Assembly (NCBI RefSeq): GCF_037975245.1
Contig: NC_092565.1
Location: forward strand, 18,145,999-18,209,998
DNA from: Apostichopus japonicus
Taxonomy: Eukaryota > Echinodermata > Holothuroidea > Aspidochirotida > Stichopodidae
DNA length: 64,000 nt
Direction: 5' to 3'
Shown: in pieces, positions 37,346 through 49,618 of the stretch
Layout: every line of letters starts with the position of its first letter
Position numbering within the stretch: position 1 is the stretch's first letter
Translations under genes and position numbers: made by a program
Notes under the pieces: generated by a model
What the model was told of the DNA's origin: nothing
The model's database searches: none
Seen by the model: only the letters and a program-made list of their open reading frames with translations

Positions 37346-37551
37346 CTAAATACAAATCGAAAACATGAAAGCTAAACCCAAACTGTACGAGTCTTTATTT
37401 AATCTTAAAGTTATAATATAAGTAATAATAAAGTAGCAATATTAACTTGCACTTAACCTTTTACGACAACTACTGTTAATACATTAATAGTATATTTTCA
37501 TCATGAAATCAACAACTGACAGCATTAATTCTTTACATTTATTTCACTAAC

Positions 37552-37863
37552 CATCAAAAGAAGCACAGCTGACGCCAGCGTCCTCGTTGTGCCCACAGTT
37601 GTGGAAAGTCTCGTAAGCACAATCAAGTAGAGAGCTTTCAGAGCCTGAACACTGAACTTCGTCTAAGTGTATCAATCCTGTTCCTGCTGAGAAGAAGGCG
37701 TCACTATGCGCTCCAAGAGCTCTGTCAAATCCTAGTTGAAGACAAACTACTTCAGCATCACTAATGTCCCACAGATCGTCACAAACTGTGCCCCATTCAC
37801 CATTCAAGAAAATCTCAACTCTTCCAGCTGTAGCATTCCCGTCTACAAGACGAAGTTGTCCTT
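37552..37863 (-). CDS. SRCR exon d2 (gene B)
   Basis: 518 bp from d1 with the same splice layout. Distinct residues: [29 protein letters not shown] and CAYETFHNCGH. Six cysteines in the expected places. Confidence 0.88.
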
Positions 37864-38068
37864 CTAAATACAATGGAAAACATGAAAGGTAAACCCAAAC
37901 TGTACGAGTCTTTATTTAATCTTAAAGTTATAATATAAGTAATAATAAAGTAGCAATGTTAACTTGCACTTAACATTTTACGACATTTACTGTTAACGTA
38001 TTAAAAGGATCTTTTCACCATGAAATCAACAACTGATAGCAATAATTCTTTACATTTCTTTCACTAAC

Positions 38069-38380
38069 CATCAAAAAAAGTACAGCTGACGCCAGCGTCC
38101 TCGCCGTGCCCACAGTTGTGGTCAGACGTGTGAACGCAATCAAGTAGAGAACTTTCAGAGCCTGAACACTCAACGTCGTCTAAGTGTATCAATCCTGTTC
38201 CTTCTGAGAAGAAGCCGACACTAAGCGCTCCAAGATCTCTGTCAAATCCTAGTTGACGACAAACTACTTCAGCATCACTAATGTCCCACTGATCGTCACA
38301 AACTGTGCCCCATTCACCATTCAAGAAAATCTCAACTCTTCCAGCTGTAGCATTCCCGTCTACAAGACGAAGTTGTCCTT
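38069..38380 (-). CDS. SRCR exon d3 (gene B)
   Basis: 517 bp from d2. [21 protein letters not shown] and VHTSDHNCGHGEDAGVSC. Six cysteines and donor GTTAGT. It shares the TATTTAG acceptor type with d1 and d2. Confidence 0.88.
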
Positions 38381-38484
38381 CTAAATACAAATCGAAAACA
38401 TGAAAGGTAAACCCAAACTGTACGAGTCTTTATTTAATCTTAAAGTTATAATACAAGTAATAATAAAGTAGCAATATTAACTTG

Positions 38485-38712
38485 TTGTGCCAACAGTTGC
38501 TAAGTGTATCAATCCTGTTCCTGCTGAGACGAAGGCGACACTATGCGCTCCAAGAGCTCTGTCAAATCCTAGTTGACGACAAACTACTTCAGCATCACTA
38601 ATGTCCCACAGATCGTCACAAACTGTGCCCCATTCACCATTAAAGAAAATCTCAACTCTTCCAGCTGTAGCATTGCCGTCTTCAAGACGAAGTTGTCCTT
38701 CATAGTACGAAT
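38485..38712 (-). pseudogene. Truncated SRCR exon d4 (gene B)
   Basis: The 5' two-thirds is intact, from acceptor ATCAG through [14 protein letters not shown] to TGLIHL. It then jumps into a sequence reading GTTGTGCCAAC. About 100 bp coding for the last four cysteines and the donor is deleted. Its c-type leader links it to the gene A array. Confidence 0.85.
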
Positions 38713-38835
38713 CTGATGGAATGGTCACATATAACATTTAGTTGAGCAAACATGAAAAGTTAAGCTTAACAGAAGAGTCCTTCATGATAAAATCAGTTTT
38801 CTCTAATTATTGTGAATTAAGATTTTTTTTCATAA

Positions 38836-39060
38836 AAGTTACCGTAGTAGCACTACTACGGTAACTTGTCCTTCATAGTACGAATCTGATGGAATGGTCA
38901 CATATAACATTTAGTTGAGCAAACATGAAAAGTTAATCTAAACAGAAGAGTCCTTCATGATAACATTTTTCACAATTTGTTCATAAAAGTTACCGTAGTA
39001 GCAATAACAATAGTACGAATCTGATGGAATGGTCACAAATAACATTTTGTTGACCAAACA
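38836..39060 (-). pseudogene. Two SRCR exon 5'-end stubs with a perfect hairpin
   Basis: Two further copies of the acceptor region (around 38868-38895 and 39011-39030) are joined directly to intron sequence, so the exons behind them are gone. The first joins exactly at a perfect 15-bp inverted repeat (38836-38850 and 38853-38867, loop CA). Confidence 0.75.
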
Positions 39061-41537
39061 TGAAAAACCAAGCAGAATATCTTCTAAGATTAAATAACTT
39101 CTCTTTGTTTTACATTTTACATAGCACTTCTAGCTCAAAGATTGGTTATATGACCTTTCATGATATAGGATGTCATCACTCACATGAACCCCACTGCTAA
39201 TACCCAGGCGTACACCCCAAAAAGATTGACACTTTCGGTTTAGGAGGACTTTGTGTCACACTCAATTAACCATTTTTCTCATGACATTCAATATTTCACA
39301 AACAGCGATGTTAACATTACATGAGATTTCTCCTACACGGGCCCCAGGTAAGATTATAGATCTGATGGTGGGAAAGATATCTTACGGGAAGCAAATCTTG
39401 AAGTTTAGAGAAGTTTACGCTGACAGCAATACCGCTTTTACTTCACACTTGCTATGACTGACAAAGTACCAGGTCCTACGCAATACCCTACTTTATCTAC
39501 GAGGATACACTGTAAACAGTCTTCAATGTCTTAATCTGATATTCACCATTATTGACGAGAGGCGACACTATACACTTTGTCATTCTGTCTGTGTGTATGA
39601 CAAAGCTTTGAAGACGAAGTTACTTCCGTCTAGGTCACATGTTTATCTCACAAGAAAGTAGAAAAACCTGCTGTTCCATGCATCTATGAGCAAACGCAAC
39701 ACTTTGCTAGCTACGACACTGTACAGGTACCTTCCGGGTTTATTGTTAATTCCGGGAAAAAGTAAACTACTTGAATGTATGGGTCCCAACCCCGGTACTT
39801 AGAGTTCTACATTCCATACACATGAAATTGGATTTGACTGGAATAAGAGTATTATTTACTAATACTATAAAATATGAAGCTGACTTCAAACGGTTTTGAA
39901 CCTTGGAATATTTGTTCTCTTCTCAATGGGGCGGCGAGGTAAGGATGCGACGGATGTGACTTACTGAATCACTTTAATGCTTGGAAAGAAAGATAGGAAT
40001 ACACTCTAGCTAATGGTTAATGGAATACTTGCATAAAGATAGTAAAATCCAAAGTATTATACGGGGACGCACGATGGGCGTTTTACGGTTGGGAACTGTC
40101 TACCAGCATTAATAGCAAATTCTATATCAAATCCCTTCTTTAGGTTGGAAGGGAAAATCATATATCAACCGCAGTTATTCACATGTTAACTAAATGTAAT
40201 ATGAATTGAAATTACTAGAGGACGGTTATGAGGCTAACAATCAATGTATATTCTTATTCAGTTTACGTTTGTCATAACTTTACGATAACAATATCTTTAT
40301 AATAACGAGGTTGGAATACGATATAAGGAAAATGGCAGTTTTGTGATGTATTACTGCGTTCCATGGCAGATACTTTCCTACTACATAATTTCCTAATACT
40401 GATAACACTCTGCGCCAGAATAGCTTACTTCCACCGAGCCTTACCAAAAGACGTGGATGGTAGAACTATATTGTTCATAGTGATAGTAAAAATGATTTGT
40501 AGTGAACTAATCAGCCCCTATGAAGAAAATAGGCGCCTATTATATCCTAGGATATCAATACGAGTTGGTGCGATGTAAATTTCCCGGACTGACATAAGTA
40601 TGGGTAGAAACCTTTTTGGAACTTCACGAGGGAATGATGTCATAAGGCCGTTGAATTCCGATTCCCGTGTCGGGTGCTGAAGTCCTCATCCTGGAAAAAT
40701 AGTAGACAGTTAGATGACAAAGGTACAACCCGAGTCATATTTAGCACAAATTGGGCCTATAATTAATTTTCAAGGACAGTTGTCCCCCTGCCCCATCCCA
40801 CTTGTGCATGCCACTAGTCTATAAACGTAGATTCCCCCCCCCCCCCCCCTTCGGTGGTTAAAACTAGCTCAGCTGTTTGAAAGTGAAGGATTCTTTAATG
40901 AGTATATTATTTGAGGGAAGGGACGGGGGGAGGGTGTCGTAATATCATACAATCTGTAAAGTCTACAGCCTAAGTTTCTCTCAAGTGCACGGGGTTCTCC
41001 ACTATTGTAGAATCTCCGCATTTACAAGGGCGCAAACCACAAAGTTACATTGAAACCTGCAGACAAAATGGATCATCTGCACATATCGCAACACAATTTC
41101 CAGTATTTGAATGTTATTTCAATATAAGGGCACTTGTGTTAGTACATTTTAAATAGGCTCAATATAAGGGCTCTTTCATAGATAACTAAATGGAAAAGAA
41201 TATTTCTTCCCAAAAGGGGCACTTGTTATGTATCAAAGGTGGCACGGTGAGGTGTTTAAAAAATGTAATTCTGGTAATATTCGGTACAATCTTATATATA
41301 ATTCATCTTGTAAATATCAAGTGTGAGCTGTCTAAAACGAAAGTGTCATACTAATAATAGAGGAAAGTGAATGCAACATAATTACTCATAATACACAAAA
41401 TAAAATTTACAATCAGGATCACAATTTCAGTATGATGATGCACTTTTCCAAACAAAATATCACATTGAAATGTTGTCGTCTAATTGGCTACTTAAACATA
41501 AACCAAAGCCTCTGAATGTTTCAACACTCCAATAGCA
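39061..41537. other. Upstream flank of gene B, non-coding
   Basis: 39160-39420 and 41085-41537 match copy A. The roughly 1.65 kb between them (39425-41085) is absent from copy A and carries no recognised gene. I could not identify a signal-peptide exon or promoter for gene B. Confidence 0.5.
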
Positions 41538-42560
41538 CCACAGGGTAGTATAAATGGACCAGTATATTTCACCTGCTATACTAGCACAATGAACACATGT
41601 ATCAGTGATGACCAATTCCTCATTGGCTACGCCGATGACCACAGTATCTACTCTAGTTTTAAACCCGGAGACGTTTCTTCAGAATTTGAGTCAATCAGGG
41701 GTCTTTCATCAACTCTAGAAAATGTGAAACTCTGGATGCAATTTAACCGTCTTAAGATGAATGATGAAAAATCGGAGTTTATCGTTTTCGGAAGCAATCG
41801 CCAACTACCAAAGTGTAATACAGACGTTTTATCCATTGGGGACACTCCCGTCCGTCGTACCCATAGTGTGAAGCTACTAGGTGTTTACTTGGATGAAACC
41901 CTCAATCTCAAACATCATATTTCCATGAAAGCTCGTGCATCAGCCCTCGCCATGTTTAATCTGAAGAAGATCCGGAAATATTTGGACAAGTCGACATGTC
42001 TCAAAATTGCAAATGCCATGATTTTCTCTCATATGGACTATTGCAATGGTCTTTTTATCAACCTCCCGGCCTCCACACTTCATCCCCTACAAAGGATCCA
42101 AAATTACACGGCTAAAATTATTCTCGGCAGATCAAAATATGATAGTGCCTCCGCAGCATTGAAGGAGCTGCATGTCCTCCCCGTCAATGTCCGTGCCGAG
42201 TACAAGATCCTCCTCCTCGTTTATAAGTGTATACGTAATTCAGCACCAGCTTATCTGTCCGAGTTCCTGGAAATTAAGACACCTGGTCGTTCAACACGCT
42301 CGTCAAAGGGCATCCTTCTTAAGGTTCCTTTCACATGCCGCAATTGTTTCGCAGGCCGCTCTTTCAGCGTCGCTGGCCCTAGACTTTGGAACGCTCTCCC
42401 CGTCGACACAAGAAATTCGAAGACCATCAGAACTTTTAAAGCTGCTTTAAAGACTCATTTATTTAAGAAATCGTTTTTATAATTGTTTTGTTTGTTCAGC
42501 GCCATTGAGTGTTTTTTACAGTAATGTGCGCTATACCAAGTTTTACTACCTTAACCTTAA
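41538..42560 (+). mobile_element. 5'-truncated non-LTR retrotransposon (LINE), C-terminal reverse transcriptase
   Basis: The frame starts at PQGSINGPVYF, a core reverse-transcriptase motif, and runs through the catalytic YADD (GYADDHSIYSSF), VKLLGVYLD, MDYCNGLFINLPAS and FSVAGPRLWNALPVDTRNS to a stop at 42480. The 3' end reads GTGCGCTATACCAAG then ACCTTAACCTTAA. Everything upstream of PQGS is missing, the usual result of incomplete reverse transcription. The paralogous segment near 14920 lacks it, giving both borders. The frame is still open, so the copy is fairly young. Clade not certain (CR1/jockey-like). Confidence 0.92.
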
Positions 42561-45050
42561 AGTTCTTCAACGTCGTAGCAGTTGTCCTATTACCCTTTTA
42601 TTTTGAGTTTTGTATTCATTTAAAAAACTTGACAAACCCACAGCGACCTAACTAGAAAGCGTCTGCCATTTTCTTTTTCAGTTTTACCCATCCAAATACT
42701 CACATTATCGGGCTGTAAACCGTCGAAACTGCAATAGGACACCCAGGACTTCTCAAAAGCACAACGAAGGGGGGGGGGGGAGATGGCGTTCTACAGTAGC
42801 CGATGCCTTGTGCCGATGCAGAGGCAAGCGACCTGGACCTCCACTTCTATTTTCTTTCTTCTTTCGGGGCAACATAGTTACATAGTTTTGCTCAATACAA
42901 GCTACAACTGAAAATATTCCTGTATATTCTTATTTTTTCACCAATTAATTTAGTATGCACTGCTCTTTCGGTATATACTAAGGTAAGTATGTGCCAAACC
43001 TTGTCTTCCTTTGTCCTCTGTACCGAGAATCCTGGATCCACCACTGCGATAGGATACTAGATATATGTTACCAGTGCTATATAACTGAATGATTCTACAA
43101 CGGGGATTCATGCATTATTTGCGAATGCATATCTGTAACATATAGATACTATAATGATATTTCAGTTATGGATAAAACATTACCACCTACCTTGTGCGGA
43201 AGATTTGTAAAGAATGGAAGAAAACAGGAAAATTAAATATAAAAAAGCAGGTGGATTCATTATTAACATTCTGGTAATGGTTCAGCTGTAGTATTTGAAC
43301 AAAATTGGTCACTAACTCGATTCTGATATAAGTACCTCCAGTGAACGCGCGCTCCTAACTGTACTGTGTTATTAGTCAGTCCCCAACGAGCGAGTTAATG
43401 AGCTCATAGAGCAGTTTTCTTGTAGCCCCGCCCCCAAAATTTGACTAGACGATAAAATGTCACGAAACGTCTTGAGACCTACCCCTCTGGTTTAAATGTT
43501 TGAATAATGCATAAAAGGCGTCGCTAGCCACCATGACGCGGTAAGTTGAATCTCATAACATATATTTTTCGTAATTAAACAGTACATATTTGTTTTCGTA
43601 CTTTCTGATAAATCTCCATTGAATTTGGCGCCACTTTTAAGGCTCCAAGAATTGCCGTTCATTTTGACGTAAACTTTAGAAAAATGCATATGTTTGGTAA
43701 AATTGGCTAGATAAGACTGCTCTTTTCATTGATTCCAAATTTGCGATTGGAAATGCACTAGTCTTGTCAATAATCATCGTATTAACTTACGGCAAAACAC
43801 AGCGTTATGTAATACAGATGTTAGGACTTTGTATCGGCTCTGCGTGTACATTTAATGATGTACATTGCTTTAGTTCGTGGCAAACGCCCATGTCAAACTA
43901 TAGTGTACACCTCATACTTCATAGTCATTATATTACTATAGCCCAGAAATAAAGGAGCAGAAAATGCCCATCTTCTTTCAACACAGTATGCAAGCTCCGA
44001 AGGTGAAGTGTGGCCTAGGAAAAAATTACCTCACACTAACCACGGCAAAATACCACCACTTTTTCCATGGTAAACTGTGGTACAATACCACAATTTTACT
44101 TTGAATGGTCCTTTGGAAGCGGTTTACCACAGTTTTTCCATAGTACCATACAACAATTTTACCATGATTTTTATCACTTTCTATTTCATCTTCACCATGG
44201 TTTTATCTCAAATTTACCCTATGGGGACTATGGCATTACCATAATTTTACCCTAATTGTACCACAGTTTCACCTTAAATTTATCAGAGTTACATCTCAAT
44301 TGCACAACAGTTTTCCCTTCTTGTCTTAATTATAATCAGTACACCACAAATTACCTTAAATTTCACCCATTGGTGGATTTTATCATAATTTGGCTAGTTG
44401 AAACATACAGCAAAGCAACTCACACTGTGTGTGATGTCGTATGTATATTATGACATATTATTTTATATGCACCAGATTTGGTCAATATGCTGCAGTCAAA
44501 ACATGCATGACAACAATATAAAGGTTTTACAGTATATGGTATGTACATTTTTTGTAAAGCAAAATAAGTATGTACCATTATATTTATTTTATAGGGCTAC
44601 TGTGGCAAATGTACCATGTTTTACCCCAATTTAACCATAGTTTACTGCTGTGAGACTAGGGTACATCTTCTTGCTGGGAGCAAGAAGATATATCTTATAT
44701 AGGGTGATATATTATAATTGTATTCATGTACATTTTAAGTGTTCGACCAAACTTTCTAAACGACAACAGTTCTTGCCATTCCTGGACTTGCCTTTCATTT
44801 AAACATTCCGTCCTACTACTTTACCTCAAATCTTTTTCATAGTGTTTAAAATCTATGTTTTGTTGTCTTGTTACTAATTTCTTACAGTTTTACGTCTCAA
44901 AGTTTAATGTAATATGAACGAGTTTAAGCCAAAAAATGTGTTGTCATAATTCTTAAAGTGGCCATGACACGAAAATTTCAGAGTCCTATCTTTGGGGATC
45001 CATCTAGGCATGTCCTCTAGAACATATATCAACCATTCTGCTAGTTAAAA
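42561..45050. other. Duplicated flank, then ACCATGGTTT-rich repetitive DNA
   Basis: Up to about 43370 it matches copy A. 43985-44650 is a diffuse repeat of TACCACAGTTTTACCATGGT-like words in both orientations. No gene supported. Confidence 0.5.
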
Positions 45051-45054
45051 ACTT

Positions 45055-45238
45055 GATTTTTCCAGTTGAAAATTGAGAATTAATTCACCCTCTTCGGGGC
45101 TTGAAAAGTTCGTTCGCCCGAAAAAAATTCCCTAATCCAAAAATTCCCTAATTCCCTTTTTCCAGTTGAAAATTGAGAATCAATTCACCCTCTTCGGGGC
45201 TTGAAAAGTTCGTTCGCCCGAAAAAATTCCCTAATCCA
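45055..45238. repeat. Two-copy tandem repeat of about 105 bp
   Basis: TCCAGTTGAAAATTGAGAAT, TTCACCCTCTTCGGGGCTTG and AAAAGTTCGTTCGCCCG occur twice (starting near 45060 and 45164), directly upstream of the CRE pair. Confidence 0.85.
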
Positions 45239-45239
45239 A

Positions 45240-45257
45240 TGACGTCATGTGACGTCA
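45240..45257. promoter_or_regulatory. Two CRE palindromes, TGACGTCA
   Basis: Perfect TGACGTCA at 45240-45247 and 45250-45257, ten bases apart (one helical turn) and about 140 bp upstream of the ATG at 45397. This is the consensus for CREB/ATF bZIP factors. It may be the promoter of the degraded gene that follows. Confidence 0.5.
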
Positions 45258-45396
45258 TGTTAGGAGCACGATTTGCTCTCGCTTTTCCTCCGAACATATA
45301 TACACATACTTAAACTACGACAAGTGTACATAAATACACACACAAAAAAAAGCGATATCAAGTCAGCGCGAAATCAAAATCTAAATTCCCCGTGGA

Positions 45397-45638
45397 ATGG
45401 CAGATTTAGAACCAAATACGACAACTGAAGTTCAAAGTGATAGTGGTTCTTCACCAGGCAGTGAAATTGTGCTAGAATTAGGAAGCCCTTTCTCATAATC
45501 GAAGCAGAGAGTGAAGGCGATGATTATGCCCATATTGAACCGAACGTTGAGGGTGGACCTGGGGTGTTACTGTTAAGCATAGAACCGTATCAGTTCGAGC
45601 CTGATAAACGAGCCGAAATTGAAAGAAAAATATTTTAA
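45397..45638 (+). pseudogene. Degraded PYQFEP-type gene fragment (transposon-associated)
   Basis: An ATG opens 34 codons (MADLEPNTTTEVQSDSGSSP...) to a stop. After a frame change the reading continues IIEAESEGDDYAHIEPN ... IEPYQFEPDKRAEIERKIF. The acidic start plus PYQFEP box resembles N-termini of multi-copy invertebrate proteins with P2X7-like cysteine-rich C-terminal domains. That domain is not present here. Assignment from recalled family patterns only. Confidence 0.4.
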
Positions 45639-47360
45639 AAATCCAGTCCATTCTGTGCATGTGTCGTGGAATTCGCGGAACTGCCTATGACCGTGTGCGT
45701 TGTGTTACGGTGACTTCAACCATGGAATCATTACAATTCATATGTAGTGTGTTAGCTATATAATATACTACCCCGGTGCTGCTAATGAGAGTACATCATA
45801 CATGTACAGTATGCTGCGTAGTACTAATACTAGTAGGGTTGGTTGAATACTGAAAGATTGGCCCGGGATGTAAACTGCATTATGCAGCCACGTTAGGTAG
45901 GCATATGTGCTATTTTATACTCATTATTAGGCTAGTACTTATGCCTGAAGTTTTGCAGATCAATTGTCTGAAACTAAAGAACGTTTCATGAAAGGTGCAA
46001 ATTCACAACAAATGTAACCATAACTGTACATTGTATCACTGCTTGTTATTGTGGACATCTTGGGCCAACATTAATACATTTTGAACTTTCATAAAAAATA
46101 AAAAAAATCAGGCAGTACAGATACATAGCAGGTTCAATGGTGCTGGGGGTTCCTACCAAGACACGTCAGGGTTGTGCTACCATCATGTGTAGTCCAAAGG
46201 ATCAGAAGTGAGTTTCCAGCCAATGGTCAGTTCACTGGATTCAAGTTGCCAGGAGAAAACTCAATTGTATAGGAAGCCTTGGTTGAGAACTCCCTCCAGA
46301 AACACCTTTTCTATTCTACGGTTGTGTTGGATTGTCAGGATTCCCTCAGTGTTGAGCTTCTTAGGAGCATTTACCTCCCAGACATGTTTGCTTCGTACCT
46401 TTAATCTGGAAGCCAAAATATCCATATTTCCAATAATATTTGACAGAAAGTCATAATAAAGACAAATGGAGACAGCAGAACTCTTGAACGTTTAGACTTT
46501 GTTTCTTCAACAGCAGGTGCACTTTGTTTTACAATCTTTCTTCAGAAATTCAGCAGTACACCATGTTAATGGTCTCCGATTGTTTTAATGCGTGTGATGC
46601 TGTTTTTTTTTTTCACGTTGCGTGTCAGTGCTGTACGTGTCGCCGTGCGTGGGTAACATTGTTGCATGTAATTGGGGCGCGAAATTCGTCGATAAGTTCG
46701 CAGACAGTAATCAGAATAGGCGAATTAACCTTCGCTAGACTGTTTGAGTGAGCCCTAGAAAGTGCAAAAGAAGGGCCCGAAGGGGTAATGATAACATATT
46801 TTGTTGATTTGGGGGGGGGGGTGGTTACACTCCCAGGCAAGTCAGATATCATGCTGATCATCTTTGAATACTGACAGAAAGAGCATAGTCTATTCAGATT
46901 TTTAAAGAGAATTATCGATGACTTTTTCAGTGATCTGTTTTATCGTTAATAATACCTATGTGGAAATAACAAAACGTCAGCTAACTAGAGTGACCATCTG
47001 TACCCTACATTGCTGACACAATACCCGATTTGCCACAGTTCGTCATGCAAACTGTTTGGTATGTCTTTTGAACTAGCTTAGTCTGCCCCACCAATCAGAC
47101 CCTTCGTCCCCCCCCCCCCTTTGCCCCCCCCCCCATGGAAAAGTCTGGCTACGCCACTGCATGTACTGCAGATTCGACATTACAGACGGTAACAGTTCAC
47201 GTGTGCATTTGTGTGGAACGAAGTCAAAGAAAGTAATCAATGAAACGAAAATCGAATGATAATGGAATTTCATAATCTTGATCTTCTACACTGTATCTAT
47301 GCCTCTGACGCCTCTGGGATAGATACTTTTGGATAATGTTCAGTTTCTGGATTTATTGTG
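45639..47360. other. Non-coding, with a truncated MITE end
   Basis: No supported gene. An inverted CAGTGGCGTAGCC end at about 47147-47159 follows poly-C runs, but no matching left end was found. 47165-47280 returns to the segmental duplication. Confidence 0.45.
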
Positions 47361-47515
47361 CCTACACGACTGACAACGACTGTAGTCTCAGGACGCTGGA
47401 GTCAGCTGTTCATCTCAGGGTGTTTTGTTTGCTAAAACAAATGTTAGATTCCAGGGGCTCTTGGAGCGTGTAGTTCGACTTTCTTCTCAGAAGGAACAGG
47501 ATTGATAAACTTGAA
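47361..47515 (+). pseudogene. Inverted relic of SRCR exon sequence
   Basis: Two pieces on the plus strand, opposite to genes A and B. 47361-47410 matches the exon 3' end (ACACGACTGAC...GACGCTGGAGTCAGCTGT, encoding DAGVSC). 47457-47515 matches the middle (GALGA, then [10 protein letters not shown]). Their order is reversed relative to a domain, as if a deletion had fused the end of one array unit to the middle of the next. Confidence 0.75.
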
Positions 47516-48959
47516 TAATGAACAGTTTTTTCTCATTTGAAATACTCTACCGCCCCCCCCCCATCCCCCTTGAGCATATTTTTTGGTATGTGTTTATATC
47601 GCTAGTAGGGTGAGGCGCACGCCCCTTTCGAAATCCTCGATCCATCACTGGCTACCCTGTGTATATAATAGGGATCAGCGTTGTATTTATGACTGTTCCT
47701 CTTTCTCTTACCGGTGTCTTTGCGTTTATCTTCTACTCCCTCCTTTTCTCCTTTTTTCTCTCTTCTTTCTTTTTCTTTCCCCTTCCTTCCTCTCCTTCCT
47801 CCTCTTTTATTCCCCTCTCTTTTTCCTTTTTTCTTCTCTTTTTTTTCTCCTCATTTTCTTACCCGGGGGCGCACGCCCCAACGCCCCCCCCCCTGGATAA
47901 GCGCCTGTTAATAACAACACAACTGCCTTCACCCTACTGTTTTGGTCTTGAATCAAGTAGGGCTCCAACTTTTAGCCTATCCAACAAGGACATGCACGCA
48001 TATATTATGATGAAGTCCACACATTTGATACACAAATATCAGAGAATCATTCAAAAAATATCATTAATGTAAATACGACAACACAGCTTTGTAGCTGATG
48101 GGTTCAAAAGTTATCATTGAATAACCTTAAATAACCAATCGATAACATTGTTAAATTAATCCTTTTACGTTGCGTATCATCTCTTCAAGATAACTATCAA
48201 GAAAATACTCTGGTCGGTGACATTATATTACACACTTATAAAAGGTAGGAACATTATTCTTCACTTTGTTATATAGTTGTAAACCCCATCTTAATATACT
48301 TTTCACTAACTCAAGTTTGATTGTTGATTGAATGGAACTTATGTAGACTGGCTAAACCCCTCGATCCTTTCCTGGAATGGATCATAGTATATCTGTGTCT
48401 GTCAAAAGTCATCTAAAAACTGTACTGCTCTTTCTTAATCGTCTTGTTGATTTATCCTTGAAAGCTGATATATTTGACACGTTTGTGTATCTGTTCAAGA
48501 CAGCTTTGAAGTCTTCTCCCGATACCAGCCAAATTGGAATTCAAACGATGCTCTTTTCCCAACAGAGAACACCTAAGAATGCCATATCTGGCCGTCTGGA
48601 GACTCACACCATGGTTGGACTTGGGTGATTGTGGACTCCTTTGGGGACCCTTTGTATTGCTGTATCGGGCCAGGTTGCTCCTTGCTACGCCACTGACTTT
48701 ACCCTCCCTATCAGCTCTTACACTGTAGAGTATTCGATCTTTGTACACTAAAATGTAAGATCGGAAACTTACTTGTAGTTCTATATTTTTTCACGGGATG
48801 AAACACTATTAAGCCTTTGTATATTGCTGTAACGTGCATATAGGTATCTTTACTTTGTAAACTGGAAGGGAAGAACTAAGAATAGGGTCGTTTATATCGA
48901 GTGTACTCATTTGTTGCATGTAAAACTTTTCGATTATATCACTAATATTGCAACGACCG
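47516..48959. other. Repeat-rich non-coding DNA
   Basis: A pyrimidine-only tract of about 130 bp (47725-47860) ends in a hAT-type terminus (CTGGATAAGCGCCTG). Another terminus (GCTACGCCACTG) lies near 48690. Left ends were not found. No gene. Confidence 0.45.
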
Positions 48960-49610
48960 CAAGGGCGGCGGAAGCACTTTTAATCTGGGGGGGCACCGAC
49001 ATCAAAGGGCACTTTGCAGAAATTCGATTGGACTGATGCAGCCTTATATTTAGTACCCTTTATAACTCCTATTGTATTATCTTATTTGCGTATACACATC
49101 TCTCCAAACGCCCCCTCCCCCCCCCCCCCCTTTCAAGGAAAATATGCATACTAGCACTGCAATGTCCAATGTGCAAATTGGGAAACAAGGAACAAGTTTT
49201 CTTTTGGGACAAAATGAGGTGAAATCATGCTAGTTGCTAATGTAGGAATCTTCCGAATTATAGTTTATTTCTTGTTAATATCTTAACAAATTTTTTCCAG
49301 TCGAAATAGCTTTGAGTTTGACCCACAGAAATTCATTAAAAGTCGGGGCGTAGCCAGGATTTGCAAAGTTGTATGCACGACTATCTGAGCGGAGCGCCAC
49401 CATGAGTTGGCGCGGAGCGTACAAGAAAATTTTTGGTTTTACAAACCCCTCAGATGGCCGGAAATGCCCTTCCCGAGTGTTCATTCTGGTTCCCTGGCCT
49501 CTTGCTAACTTGAGACACCTCAATTTTTATGTAGAAAAAGGGCACATTTTTAACCTGAGGAAAAGTGGGGGGCACGTGCCCCCTGTGCCCCCCCGGTTCC
49601 GCCGCCCTTG
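48960..49610. mobile_element. hAT MITE with perfect 8-bp target duplication
   Basis: 651 bp. Ends CAAGGGCGGCGGAAGCAC and, inverted, CAAGGGCGGCGGAACC. Identical flanks AACGACCG (48952-48959 and 49611-49618). Contains the GCGGAGCGCCACC / TTGGCGCGGAGCGTAC motif shared with 20710 and 21790. No transposase. Confidence 0.92.
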
Positions 49611-49618
49611 AACGACCG

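Noticed and set aside
43525..43546. GCCACCATG followed at once by a GTAAGT donor, resembling a tiny first coding exon
   Set aside because: No downstream exon could be joined to it, and it sits in inserted repeat DNA. Probably chance.
47583..48072. Long plus-strand frames of Phe/Ser/Leu
   Set aside because: Produced by the polypyrimidine tract; three overlapping frames are open for the same reason.
48377..48748. Frames of 83 and 98 codons on the two strands
   Set aside because: Overlapping antisense frames with no domain, ending at a transposon-type terminus; judged repeat-derived.
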